This document shows positions 24,982-33,661 of a DNA stretch of 35,726 bases, piece by piece; the stretch's first letter is position 1; each line of letters starts with the position of its first letter. The stretch spans positions 1 to 35,726 of the forward strand of contig RZYB01000009.1 of assembly GCA_009930495.1 (NCBI GenBank). The letters are read 5' to 3'. A program made the position numbers and the translations under genes. Under the pieces are notes generated by a model, which was not told the DNA's origin, searched no databases, and was given only the letters and a program-made list of their open reading frames with translations. Source of the DNA: Deltaproteobacteria bacterium. GTDB lineage: Bacteria > Desulfobacterota > Desulfovibrionia > Desulfovibrionales > Desulfomicrobiaceae.

Positions 24982-25863
24982 ATGCGGTTTTCTCGGAATT
25001 TCGTTCTTGTTCTTGTTGTCGTAGTGCAGGTATTGTTTGGATGCTCGTCAGAACCCGAAGAGACCACGCAGGCTTCTCAGGATGCTGATACACAGGTTGT
25101 GGAATCCGAGACTCCGATACGTGAAGATATCGTGGAAACAGAGAGTGCGTCGCCTTCCTCGGAGAATGAATATGTTTTAATTGCTCCGAATATGTCTCGG
25201 ACATTCACATTGACAGTTCCTGTCCCATTTTTGCATGCCACCGACCATTCTTCAAGTCTTGAAATTGAATACGCTATAACAGGTAACTCATGGGAAGATA
25301 AGGGGTTGCAGGTTATGATTGACAACTCTTTTATTTCTCCGAATATGGCAAGTATATGGACTGTTCGAAGTGATATCTCTACTGCAACGGAGATAATCAA
25401 GCAGTACAGCCCTCTCGATACAAGAGGGTATAAGGCCGCAATTACGATGGGACACGGGGATACTCTTGTTGAAACAGGTCGGCCATGGGAGTTTCGTGAG
25501 CAGGGCAACAAGCCGTTGTTTGAGTTACGACAAAAATGGAATGTTGCTGAAGATGTAGATGATTCCCTTTTTGAACTCAAAACCTACGCATTTTATCAGG
25601 CTTCGATTACTTTTACAGTTGTGTGCCCGGATGAAGACAGCCTTTCCCGTATTGATAAGGAGTCGAATGGTAATTTCATAAATTTAGCATTTTGGCCGCG
25701 CCACGTGGCCTATAACAATGGTTTGGAGTTGCAAGAACGGGATATTTCCAAGGATAGCCACCGGACCCATGTTCCTGTAACCTTAGACAAGGAGATGAGC
25801 GGGTGTAAGGGTATATCCATTCGAACCGCTAGCGAGAATTTCTATGAATTAACCAGTTTCTGA
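24982..25863 (+). CDS. Predicted lipoprotein, function unknown
   Basis: The 293-residue protein has a lipoprotein signal peptide: MRFSR, a Val/Leu-rich core, then the lipobox VLFGC with the modified Cys at residue 21. Ser at +2 suggests the outer membrane by the E. coli rule. A Glu/Thr/Ser-rich linker of about 40 residues follows, then a domain with many beta-strand-like segments (FTLTVPVPFLHA, LEIEYAITGNSW, ASITFTVVCPDED) ending in TASENFYELTSF. I recognise no family. GGAGG lies 6 bases before the ATG. Its base composition is clearly AT-richer than the sat-qmo genes, and it sits alone between the qmo terminator and the defence genes, which suggests acquisition by transfer. Confidence 0.75.
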   Translation: MRFSRNFVLVLVVVVQVLFGCSSEPEETTQASQDADTQVVESETPIREDIVETESASPSSENEYVLIAPNMSRTFTLTVPVPFLHATDHSSSLEIEYAITGNSWEDKGLQVMIDNSFISPNMASIWTVRSDISTATEIIKQYSPLDTRGYKAAITMGHGDTLVETGRPWEFREQGNKPLFELRQKWNVAEDVDDSLFELKTYAFYQASITFTVVCPDEDSLSRIDKESNGNFINLAFWPRHVAYNNGLELQERDISKDSHRTHVPVTLDKEMSGCKGISIRTASENFYELTSF

Positions 25864-26069
25864 AGTATGTTAGCCTGATGTCTGTATGGGAAATCTTGGG
25901 CTGATGTTCAAACCACCCTCTAAATGTCACGACTAAGGCCTCATGATTTATCTCAAAACGTGTTCAATTTTCCTAGACCGATACATTGTGAGCAGATCCA
26001 GTCTTGGCGGCTTCCTTCGGCTGCCCACATTTGCTATGGCGCGACACCTGTGGATGGGGATTGTTATCG

Positions 26070-27671
26070 ATGTCCATGTCTAAGGTAATTCGAAAAAAGA
26101 TTGCCAGGATTAAGGCCGGCAGTCCGCCGAGGTTCATGGATCTTTTTGCAGGTTGCGGTGGGATTTCTCTCGGCTTTGCTACCGCCGGATTTGAACTGAT
26201 CGCATCGGTTGAACTCGACCCTCTGGCCGCAGAATCTCACGGAGCTAACTTTGCGAGTGTCAGTCATGGGATAAATCGGATGGCTCATTTCAAGGCTCGC
26301 GACATCACGAAGGAGGACCCGGCGTCGATCTTTAGTGATCTTGGCATCAACGGTGCGGTAGATGAGCAGGTGGATGTGCTTGTTGGTGGCCCGCCATGCC
26401 AAGCCTTTGCCCGCGTCGGGCGTGCCAAGCTGCGTGCCGAGGCATATCGGCGGAAGGAGGATGACGCTGATATAGCTTTTTTGGTGGATGGTCGCGTGAA
26501 TCTGTGGCAGCGATACCTACATTACGTCCGTGAGACCAAGCCTCTGGCACTGCTGATGGAGAACGTGCCGGACATCCTGAATCACGGGGGTAAGAATGTC
26601 GCCGAGACCGTGGCTGAGCACCTCCAGAATGAGGGATACGTTGTTCGCTACACATTGCTCAACGCTTCTTGGTTTGGAGTTCCGCAAACTCGTGAACGTA
26701 TGTTTCTAATCGGGGTGCATAGAGACCTCGACCAGGACGTTGTCTTCCCGTCGCCGACCCACTTCGCGGTGCTGCCATCTGGTTACGGGGGCACCAGAGC
26801 CTCTGCGCGGAAACTGATTCCGCAAAGCGCGATGCAGGGCTTGCAGTCTGAACACAGTCACTGTTGGATCAATGATCCTATTGTTGAAGATAGTCTGCCG
26901 CCGACAACCACTGCAGGCGAGGCGCTTGCGGATCTTCCTCCAATTTTCGCCCTTGACTTATTGGACAATGGTCAGATCGCTCGCGGTAGAAAAGACCCTG
27001 GCGAGCCCGTGGAGTACACGTCGGACAAACCTACAACAGCGTGGTCGCGCTTGATGCGGCAGTGGCCGAATTTCGGCACCAATGATCACACCACGGGACA
27101 TGTGATCCGCTACCTTCCGCGCGATTACAAGATCTTCAGTCTGATGGATGAAGGTTGGCAATATCCCGAGGTCTGGCGATTTGTAGAAGAGAAGCGACAG
27201 CAACTGCTCAACAAGCATTGGAAGTCGGGGAAAGGCAAAGGAACCGAAACTGCACAGATGCAGGAACTCATCAAGGCATGGACTCTTCCGTACGATCCCG
27301 GTAAGTTCCCAAACAAGTGGTGGAAACTTTTTCGGAACAAGCCGGTACGTACACTCCTGGCACATCTTGGCAAGGACTCATACAGTCATATTCATTTTGA
27401 CAGTGAGCAGGCCAGAACCATTTCGGTACGGGAAGCTGCTCGATTGCAATCATTTCCTGACGGATTCGTTCTTCGCGGAAGCATGAATCCTGCTTTCAAA
27501 CAGATTGGCAATGCCGTGCCACCACTTGTTGCCTACGCCATCGCGATGGCTATGCGGTCGATGATCGGTTGTCAGACGATACCCGACATGCGTACGGATC
27601 TGCTTGGTTTGCAAAAAAAGACCTTAGTTACAACTACGGGAAGGAATTGCGAGGTAAAATGCGTTTCCTGA
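26070..27671 (+). CDS. DNA (cytosine-5)-methyltransferase of a restriction/defence operon
   Basis: The protein (533 residues from this ATG) carries the C5-cytosine methyltransferase motifs in order: I, FMDLFAGCGGISLGF (about 23-36); IV, VGGPPCQAFARVGR with catalytic Cys110; VI, LLMENVP (about 162-167); VIII, QTRERMFLIG (206-215); a long variable target-recognition region of some 230 residues; IX, SVREAARLQSFPDGF; X, FKQIGNAVPPLVAYA (about 480-494). It would mark host DNA with 5-methylcytosine. The frame runs back to a TTG at 26004, but GGGGA lies 9 bases before the ATG at 26070, where methyltransferase-type sequence begins. It is the first gene of a five-gene overlapping series; its stop overlaps the next start by 13 bases. 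The recognition sequence cannot be read from the protein. Confidence 0.95.
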   Translation: MSMSKVIRKKIARIKAGSPPRFMDLFAGCGGISLGFATAGFELIASVELDPLAAESHGANFASVSHGINRMAHFKARDITKEDPASIFSDLGINGAVDEQVDVLVGGPPCQAFARVGRAKLRAEAYRRKEDDADIAFLVDGRVNLWQRYLHYVRETKPLALLMENVPDILNHGGKNVAETVAEHLQNEGYVVRYTLLNASWFGVPQTRERMFLIGVHRDLDQDVVFPSPTHFAVLPSGYGGTRASARKLIPQSAMQGLQSEHSHCWINDPIVEDSLPPTTTAGEALADLPPIFALDLLDNGQIARGRKDPGEPVEYTSDKPTTAWSRLMRQWPNFGTNDHTTGHVIRYLPRDYKIFSLMDEGWQYPEVWRFVEEKRQQLLNKHWKSGKGKGTETAQMQELIKAWTLPYDPGKFPNKWWKLFRNKPVRTLLAHLGKDSYSHIHFDSEQARTISVREAARLQSFPDGFVLRGSMNPAFKQIGNAVPPLVAYAIAMAMRSMIGCQTIPDMRTDLLGLQKKTLVTTTGRNCEVKCVS

Positions 27672-29680
27672 TACTAAGAATTCTCACCCACAGCGAACTT
27701 GGAATGTTCCACGAGTATCGCCGGCAGGGAAAGGAAGGTTCAAAGCAGCGCGCTATCAACTTTGATTGGGATGTGGTGGACCGCGTATTCCCTGCGGCCA
27801 AGGATTCCGATCTCATCGAAATGGATCTGCGGTACGACACCGATGATGGTGTCAGCAGGACGCGCCAGTGGTTGAAGCGGCAGGAGAAGAATTGGCGCCT
27901 TGAGGGCAATTGTCCGACTGATAAGTGTTACCACTTCGTCTCCCCCGGCTGCTTATTTGCCATGGAGATCGAGGCGGGCTCAACCCCGGCCGTAGGCTCA
28001 TGGGCGGTGTTTTCCGCAGATCATGCGGTGACAAAGGCGATACTCGCTGACGGAGAAAGCAGCCGATTGGCAAAGTCGGCAATGATCGCTCTTCATGACG
28101 AAGAGGGGGCGCGGACTTGGCGTACTCTGAGCAAAGCTCGGCCTGATCTTTTCGTGGCATCTCAGAGGGAATCGGCTGAGATTCCTGCCTTTGAAAAGGT
28201 GCGCCAGAACGGGGTTGAACTTGCCCCCAATCCTGCACGTCTTGTGCAAATCCTGGCGGCTGTGGGGCACACAATGCCCTCGGCTGTTGCAGACTTGTTG
28301 GACAACGCCATCAGTGCAGACGCCACCGAAATTACCATCACATTCGGTCGACCTGACGGCGGCCATGGTCGGTGGATGAGTATCGCCGACAATGGCTGCG
28401 GTATGGACAAAGTCAAACTGGCTGAGGCGATGCGAATTGGAAGCAATTCCGATTACGAGGGCAATAGCCTAGGCAAGTACGGTTACGGTCTGAAAGGGGC
28501 ATCCTGGTCACAGGCCAAGGTATTCACTGTTGTGACCAAATGCGATGGCGCGCAGGCAAATCATCTCACATGGGATGTCGATGACATGGACGGGTGGATA
28601 GCCAAGTCAGACACATTGGAGCCATGGGAGCAGGAGGCGACGGCTCTCGGAAATCATGGAACAGTCGTGCTCTGGGAGGATATGCGCCCTCCGCAGACTA
28701 AGCCGGCAGCGCGAGGCCTCGATCCCTACTCGTCCGAAATAATGCTACTGGAACGCCATCTCGCACTGGTTTTTCATCGTTTCCTAGAAGGCACGGCTGC
28801 TGGCCGGAAAAAAGTGACGATCACTATTAACGGCAACCGAGTCGAACCCAACAACCCCGTGGGCCACCCACTGGCGATTCCATACGACGCGAAACCCATC
28901 CGTATACCGACCGAAAACGAGGACGGTAAGGTGCTTGTGCAGGCCCATCTTCTTCCTACAGAGGACGAAATCGCCGCATACCACGCTGATGGAGGCCCAG
29001 ATGCCGCACGCCGTGCCTTGGAATTGATCGGTCTTCACGGTAAACGAAACGAAACTCAGGGACTCTTCATCTACCGCCATGACCGCCTTATCAAGTGGGG
29101 CGGCTGGCATCAGATGTGGGAAACCAATGACGAGAAAACCAAGCTCGCACGCGTGATCGTCAACTTCGACAAGGTGTTGGATGACGCCTTCAAGATCAAC
29201 ATCAGTAAACAGATCGTTCAGTTGCCAATGCAGCTTCAGACTGAAATCAAGATCTTAGCCAGCGTAGCCCGCAAAGACAGTCAGAAGAAGTACCGGCGCC
29301 CGCGTCAACCTAATGGAGCGTCATCACCCTCTTCTTCGGCTCAGGGCTCAAACCGTCAGGGAAGTGCAGGTGGTCCCAGGACCGGGAGTGGATCAGCGCC
29401 TGGAACTTCGCCAGCATCTTCTGGAACAACGGTGGCACCTGCTGCTCCACTTCCGAAGGTTGGCATCAAAGAGGTCAAGACAGATAAGTTTGTTTGGAAG
29501 TTGACGAAGGGAATGACTGGCTCCGTCGACATCCAGGTCAGTGAACTCAATCCGAGCCTGTCTGCTCTGGTGAGACAGATCCAGACAGATCCTCAAGCGC
29601 TTGTACACTTGGCTACCTTCCTTGGTAGGTTGGACGAGATGGAGGCCCAGAAGCAACTGATGGCAGGAAAAGATTCTTGA
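27659..29680 (+). CDS. GHKL-type ATPase (MORC/MutL-like) of the defence operon
   Basis: The 673-residue protein has an N-terminal domain of about 180 residues starting MRFLILRILTHSELGMFHEYR that I do not recognise, then a GHKL ATPase module. The N box is AVADLLDNAISADA (about 208-221), the G1 box IADNGCGMD (242-250), the G2 lid SLGKYGYGLKGASW (about 270-283), and the G3 Thr in NHGTVVLW. After a transducer-like domain comes a low-complexity Ser/Gly/Pro linker (about 545-600) and a C-terminal domain of about 70 residues. Such ATPases clamp DNA on ATP binding. The usual catalytic Glu of the N box appears as Asp. I chose the ATG at 27659 (GAGG 6 bases upstream); a TTG at 27569 would overlap the methyltransferase by 103 bases. 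Confidence 0.85.
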   Translation: MRFLILRILTHSELGMFHEYRRQGKEGSKQRAINFDWDVVDRVFPAAKDSDLIEMDLRYDTDDGVSRTRQWLKRQEKNWRLEGNCPTDKCYHFVSPGCLFAMEIEAGSTPAVGSWAVFSADHAVTKAILADGESSRLAKSAMIALHDEEGARTWRTLSKARPDLFVASQRESAEIPAFEKVRQNGVELAPNPARLVQILAAVGHTMPSAVADLLDNAISADATEITITFGRPDGGHGRWMSIADNGCGMDKVKLAEAMRIGSNSDYEGNSLGKYGYGLKGASWSQAKVFTVVTKCDGAQANHLTWDVDDMDGWIAKSDTLEPWEQEATALGNHGTVVLWEDMRPPQTKPAARGLDPYSSEIMLLERHLALVFHRFLEGTAAGRKKVTITINGNRVEPNNPVGHPLAIPYDAKPIRIPTENEDGKVLVQAHLLPTEDEIAAYHADGGPDAARRALELIGLHGKRNETQGLFIYRHDRLIKWGGWHQMWETNDEKTKLARVIVNFDKVLDDAFKINISKQIVQLPMQLQTEIKILASVARKDSQKKYRRPRQPNGASSPSSSAQGSNRQGSAGGPRTGSGSAPGTSPASSGTTVAPAAPLPKVGIKEVKTDKFVWKLTKGMTGSVDIQVSELNPSLSALVRQIQTDPQALVHLATFLGRLDEMEAQKQLMAGKDS

Positions 29681-32037
29681 TGGGTGCTGTTCAGATTGTC
29701 GGCGTCTTACAACATAGGCCAGCGTGGACTGACCGCCTTGCCGATTCATGGCGATACTGGAAACGGCTTGAGGAGCTTCTGCGTTCAGACCCGAAATGGG
29801 TGCAGCAGCAGGTCGATTCGGTGTCAGCGGAATCGCTTCGTGTCTTGCAACACCTGCCTGATCCAAAATCCATCACCCCTTTCCAAGGGCGAGGGCTTGT
29901 CGTTGGCTACGTGCAAAGCGGTAAAACGGCAAACTATACCGCTGTTGCCGCCCGTGCCGTGGATGCAGGTTACCGTATGGTGATCGTCCTGTCTGGCATT
30001 CATGACTCTCTAAGGAATCAGACTCAGAACCGCCTTGAAAGGGAGCTGACCGGCAATCAGAGCAACTGTGTACTTGACGATAGCTGCCAAGCGTGGATTA
30101 CGCTAACGACGCCAACAGAGGACTTCAAGGAACAGGACGGAAATATCCTCCAACTGGCAGGGCCGTTTCTTGCTGTCGTGAAAAAGAACGTCCCAGTGCT
30201 CCAGAAATTGTGTCGTTGGCTGGAGGCATCACAGTCTGATCTTGATGATCTGCCAGTCTTGATCATTGATGACGAGGCCGACCAAGCGTCCATAAATACC
30301 AAGGGCAATCGGCCGCTTGATGCATCTGTGAGCGATGATGACGACTATGATGAGAATCTCGCACCGTCCCGAACCAATGATCTTATCCGCTCGATTTTGA
30401 AGCGGACAAAGAAGGCGGCCTATATCGCCTACACGGCAACTCCGTTTGCCAACATCCTTATCAACCCGGAAGCTATTGATCGAAATGTTGGTGAAGATCT
30501 GTTCCCCAAGGACTTCCTCATTCAGTTGCCTCGGCCTAGGGGGTATACCGGCACGGAGGAGCTGTTCGGCGTTTCGGCCCAAGGGCGCGATGTCCTTCGG
30601 ATCGTCGCTGAGGAGGATGTGAAGGCACTGCGGGGAGCCCGCAGGCGCAGGAAGAGCGAGATCATCCTGGAACTGGCATCTGACACCTTGCCGAATTCCC
30701 TGACAGAAGCTCTCGTTTCGTTTTGCTTAGCCGGTGGAGTGCGGATTTTACGAGGACATACAGGCAAGTCCAACACAATGCTTGTGCATGTGAGCCAACG
30801 GACGGCTGAGCAAAGTCGCATCGCCGACGCCATTCGTGACCAATTGGATCTGTGGCGAGAAGCTGAACGACAAGGGCAGCATCTTGAAGCGATCTTTGGT
30901 CCGGTATGGGAAGGGATGAAGGCAGGTATTAATGTCCCGGCCAAAGATGAAGCCGTTCTTAAGGTTGCTGTCGGGGTCCTTCGGGAACTTCTGGTCTTGG
31001 AACTCAACAGCGTCACGGGTGAGAACCTGGAATATGACGAGAAGCCCGGCAGACATATTGTCGCAGTTGGCGGTAATCGTCTTTCCCGAGGTTTAACACT
31101 GGAGGGGCTGACTGTTTCGTATTTTCTGCGAACCGCCTCAATGTGCGACACGTTGCTTCAGATGGCACGATGGTATGGGTTTCGTCACGGCTACGAGGAT
31201 CTCATACGGATATGGACAACTGACGGTATTGCCCGTTGGTTTTCCGAATTGGCTCTGGTGGAACAGACGCTGCGCGACTCCATCGTCGCCTTGGCTCGTG
31301 CCGGCCGTCGGCCTGATCAGATGGCTATCCGGTTGCGATCGCACAGCGATCTTTTACTGACGGCGCGTAACAAAGCCCGAACAGCATTATCCCAGCAGGA
31401 TTCGTGGTCAGGTGAACATCCGCAAACAGTCCTTTTGCCGTTGTCAGACCACGCGACGCTACAAATCAATCTCGACCTCACAGATCGCTTTATCGAGGAA
31501 GTCTCTCCCTCGGTAAGATGCCATGGCGGAATGCTTGCGCGAGACGTGTCACCGGAAGTCATTGCGGCATTCTTGCGTGGTTACCACATCCACGAAGACA
31601 TCGTCGTCTTCCGCAATGACCTGCTGGCCGATTGGATCATGGGGCGTGCGGCAGTCGACGAACTGACGGACTGGTCCGTTTTTGTGGCGTCACCCGCCGA
31701 CGGCAAGTCGGTAACATTGGGCGGTCGGGAGGTCGGCCTCGTCCGTCGTAAACGCATCAGCAGCGAGAGTATTGGCATCCTGACTGACCCTGCACACGAG
31801 GGCGTGGATCTGCCCAGGGGATCGGATGCTTACAAACGGGAAAGCGGTGCTTATGACGCTGAAGCTATGCGCGCTGCCAGACCTTCCACTCAGGGACTTC
31901 TTCTGATCTATCCGTTGGACCCGGAGTATCTCGGTATTTCTTACAGGGAGCCGGTTATAGCATTGGCATTGAGCTTGCCGCAAACTTCGGATGCGGGAAC
32001 AACCTGGATTGTGAACAGCATGGTGTCCAATGGATAA
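29680..32037 (+). CDS. Z1-domain protein, superfamily II helicase-like ATPase
   Basis: The 785-residue protein has a P-loop GYVQSGKTANYTAVAARA (about residues 76-93, Lys82), Walker B LIIDDEADQASINT (about 193-206), a motif III-like AYTATPFANI (about 249-258), then VAVGGNRLSRGLTLEGLTVSYF (461-482) and the arginine-finger-type motif LLQMARWYGFRHG (about 491-503). The SGKTxNYT and QMARWYGFR blocks are hallmarks of the Z1 domain, found in restriction-like operons with MORC/MutL-type ATPases. It probably translocates or remodels DNA and feeds the nuclease partner; nuclease activity of its own is not shown. Its ATG overlaps the stop of the GHKL gene (TGATG). Confidence 0.9.
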   Translation: MGAVQIVGVLQHRPAWTDRLADSWRYWKRLEELLRSDPKWVQQQVDSVSAESLRVLQHLPDPKSITPFQGRGLVVGYVQSGKTANYTAVAARAVDAGYRMVIVLSGIHDSLRNQTQNRLERELTGNQSNCVLDDSCQAWITLTTPTEDFKEQDGNILQLAGPFLAVVKKNVPVLQKLCRWLEASQSDLDDLPVLIIDDEADQASINTKGNRPLDASVSDDDDYDENLAPSRTNDLIRSILKRTKKAAYIAYTATPFANILINPEAIDRNVGEDLFPKDFLIQLPRPRGYTGTEELFGVSAQGRDVLRIVAEEDVKALRGARRRRKSEIILELASDTLPNSLTEALVSFCLAGGVRILRGHTGKSNTMLVHVSQRTAEQSRIADAIRDQLDLWREAERQGQHLEAIFGPVWEGMKAGINVPAKDEAVLKVAVGVLRELLVLELNSVTGENLEYDEKPGRHIVAVGGNRLSRGLTLEGLTVSYFLRTASMCDTLLQMARWYGFRHGYEDLIRIWTTDGIARWFSELALVEQTLRDSIVALARAGRRPDQMAIRLRSHSDLLLTARNKARTALSQQDSWSGEHPQTVLLPLSDHATLQINLDLTDRFIEEVSPSVRCHGGMLARDVSPEVIAAFLRGYHIHEDIVVFRNDLLADWIMGRAAVDELTDWSVFVASPADGKSVTLGGREVGLVRRKRISSESIGILTDPAHEGVDLPRGSDAYKRESGAYDAEAMRAARPSTQGLLLIYPLDPEYLGISYREPVIALALSLPQTSDAGTTWIVNSMVSNG

Positions 32038-33022
32038 CGGCCTAACTCCAGCGCATTGGTCCCAGCTCCGGCCCATGCGACCCCAGAGCGAGGACGCTCT
32101 CACAGTCATTCCAATTGTTGTTGATGGAAACGAAACCTGCTTGTCTTCGGCGATGGATTATGCCGGGCAGCTTCACCTGCTGATTCCTGTGGAACATGGC
32201 CCTGTCGGAGCGCTGCCATCGGATCTTAATGGATTGAAAGTGAGGCACCGCCGCCTGGACACAGGGGCGGTTCTCGATCTTTCTGCGCCTCCGTCACACG
32301 AACAGGTTTTCACCCCGTTCTGCAGCGAGATTGTGGATGCTGTCGTACGTCAGTCTCGCGAACCATGGAAAGCTGTGGCCGCAACTATCCGTGCATGGCA
32401 GTCAGCCTGGAAACCAGCTCGGCAAGCCATAGACAAGATCGTCCAAGTCGGTCTCTTTGGCGAATTGCTGGTGCTTCGCTCACTGATGATTCCGACGCTA
32501 GGGCCAGCGGCCGTCGATCAGTGGCGTGGGCCGGACTCTGAGCGTCACGATTTTGTGGGGGATCAACTGCACATTGAGGTTAAGACCACGCGCAAGAGCC
32601 GCCCGGAGCACGAAATCTCCCGCCTCGATCAGTTACGCACTTCTTCCGGGTGTCGCCTGCTCTTTGTTTCCATCCTACTAGAGGAGAGCGTTGGTGGCGA
32701 CGAGTCGTTGGCAACTCAGGTGGACGCCGTTGTTGATCTGCTGCGGGGAGATGCGGCCGCGTTGGACTTATTCATGACGAAGATAGCCAATATGGGGTGG
32801 TCTGAGGAAGTGAGGAACTCCGGAGAGCTTCTTCGCTTTTTCTTGCGAGGAGCTGAAGTCTACGCCGTGGATGATGACTTTCCCCGACTTCCAGACGATT
32901 TTTTCCCGCCGACGGGCGTAGTCTCGGTGAAGTACACAATTGACCTTGCAAATTTGCCATCGCTAGGGATGGATGAAGTTGAGGAGATCATCAAGGCTGC
33001 GAACCATGGCTGCGGGTTCTGA
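32030..33022 (+). CDS. PD-(D/E)XK-motif protein (DUF4420-like), candidate restriction nuclease
   Basis: The 330-residue protein has an N-terminal beta-rich part and a nuclease-like core. GLFGELLVLRSL (about 141-152) supplies Glu145, and RHDFVGDQLHIEVKTTRK (about 172-189) supplies Asp174 and the E183-V-K185 pair. Glu, then D-x8-E-x-K, is the PD-(D/E)XK nuclease arrangement. The architecture, and its place after a Z1 gene, match the 'PD-(D/E)XK motif protein' family DUF4420. It is the best candidate for the DNA-cutting subunit, with Z1 as motor. The start overlaps the Z1 stop by 8 bases, and the end overlaps the vsr start. Confidence 0.8.
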   Translation: MDNGLTPAHWSQLRPMRPQSEDALTVIPIVVDGNETCLSSAMDYAGQLHLLIPVEHGPVGALPSDLNGLKVRHRRLDTGAVLDLSAPPSHEQVFTPFCSEIVDAVVRQSREPWKAVAATIRAWQSAWKPARQAIDKIVQVGLFGELLVLRSLMIPTLGPAAVDQWRGPDSERHDFVGDQLHIEVKTTRKSRPEHEISRLDQLRTSSGCRLLFVSILLEESVGGDESLATQVDAVVDLLRGDAAALDLFMTKIANMGWSEEVRNSGELLRFFLRGAEVYAVDDDFPRLPDDFFPPTGVVSVKYTIDLANLPSLGMDEVEEIIKAANHGCGF

Positions 33023-33467
33023 CGATTCCGGCTCAGGAGGAGCCAGCGCACGAAAAGGTCGGAAGTCCAAGCGTTTACCGCTGACAAGATCTGAGAACAT
33101 GGCCCGCATTCGGAGTAAGGACAGTCAGGCTGAGATGAAAGTGCGCCGCGCGTTCTGGGCGGCCGGACTCCGTTACCGTCTGCACGACAATCGACTACCG
33201 GGGCATCCGGATTTGGTATTTTCCGGCCGCCGCACTGTTGTTTTCGTTCATGGTTGCTTCTGGCATTGCCACGAAGGATGCAGCAACTTTCGCATCCCGA
33301 AGACTCGCACAGAGTGGTGGGCAGCAAAGCTTTCTCGTAACAAGGCGCGTGATGCTGATGTAAGCGTTCAGCTGAAGGCGATGGGATGGGATGTTGTGGT
33401 GATATGGGAATGTGAGGTCAATGACGCAAGGCAGTTGGATTTATTAATAGAAAAATTCAAGAAGTGA
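33006..33467 (+). CDS. vsr: Very short patch repair (Vsr) endonuclease
   Basis: Vsr nicks beside T:G mismatches made when 5-methylcytosine deaminates, so pairing with the C5-methyltransferase makes sense. The product (153 residues) matches the family: SENMARIRSKDSQAEMKVRRAFW, then GLRYRLHDNRLPGHPDLVF with catalytic Asp69, FVHGCFWHCHEGC (His82, Cys84, His87, His89, Cys92; catalytic and zinc residues), TEWWAAKLSRNKARD, and VVIWECEV with the last zinc Cys136. The Gly/Ser-rich first 25 residues are not typical of Vsr. I chose the ATG at 33006; an ATG at 32973 is possible. It overlaps the preceding gene by 17 bases and is the last gene of the operon. Confidence 0.93.
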   Translation: MAAGSDDSGSGGASARKGRKSKRLPLTRSENMARIRSKDSQAEMKVRRAFWAAGLRYRLHDNRLPGHPDLVFSGRRTVVFVHGCFWHCHEGCSNFRIPKTRTEWWAAKLSRNKARDADVSVQLKAMGWDVVVIWECEVNDARQLDLLIEKFKK

Positions 33468-33589
33468 AAGTACTTCTCACGTAATTAATAAAATCAAATA
33501 AAAATTTTGGTATTCATTCGTGCAGTTGCCTGCAGTATTGTTAACCAAATTATTATAATTATATATTACTTACTTGGTGGCCCATCAAA

Positions 33590-33635
33590 ATCCCAGCTAA
33601 AGCAATTTGTGCGCTTTGACTGGGATCTCTTTTTT
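33590..33635 (+). terminator. Intrinsic terminator downstream of vsr
   Basis: ATCCCAG-CT-AAAGC (33590-33603) pairs with GCTTT-GA-CTGGGAT (33613-33626), twelve pairs with a 2-nt internal mismatch and a 9-nt loop, followed by CTCTTTTTT. It lies 120 bases after the vsr stop and just before the ERF-like remnant. Confidence 0.8.
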
Positions 33636-33661
33636 GTTCTCGGTCCAATAAAGGAGTAATC

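Noticed and set aside
25864-26069. Possible small gene or attachment site between the lipoprotein and the methyltransferase
   Set aside because: No frame with a start and ribosome binding site, and no direct repeat matching the junction at 33468-33861 could be found by eye.
27569-27658. Longer start (TTG) for the GHKL ATPase overlapping the methyltransferase by 103 bases
   Set aside because: The ATG at 27659 has a GAGG at good spacing and gives a 13-base overlap like the other junctions in the operon.
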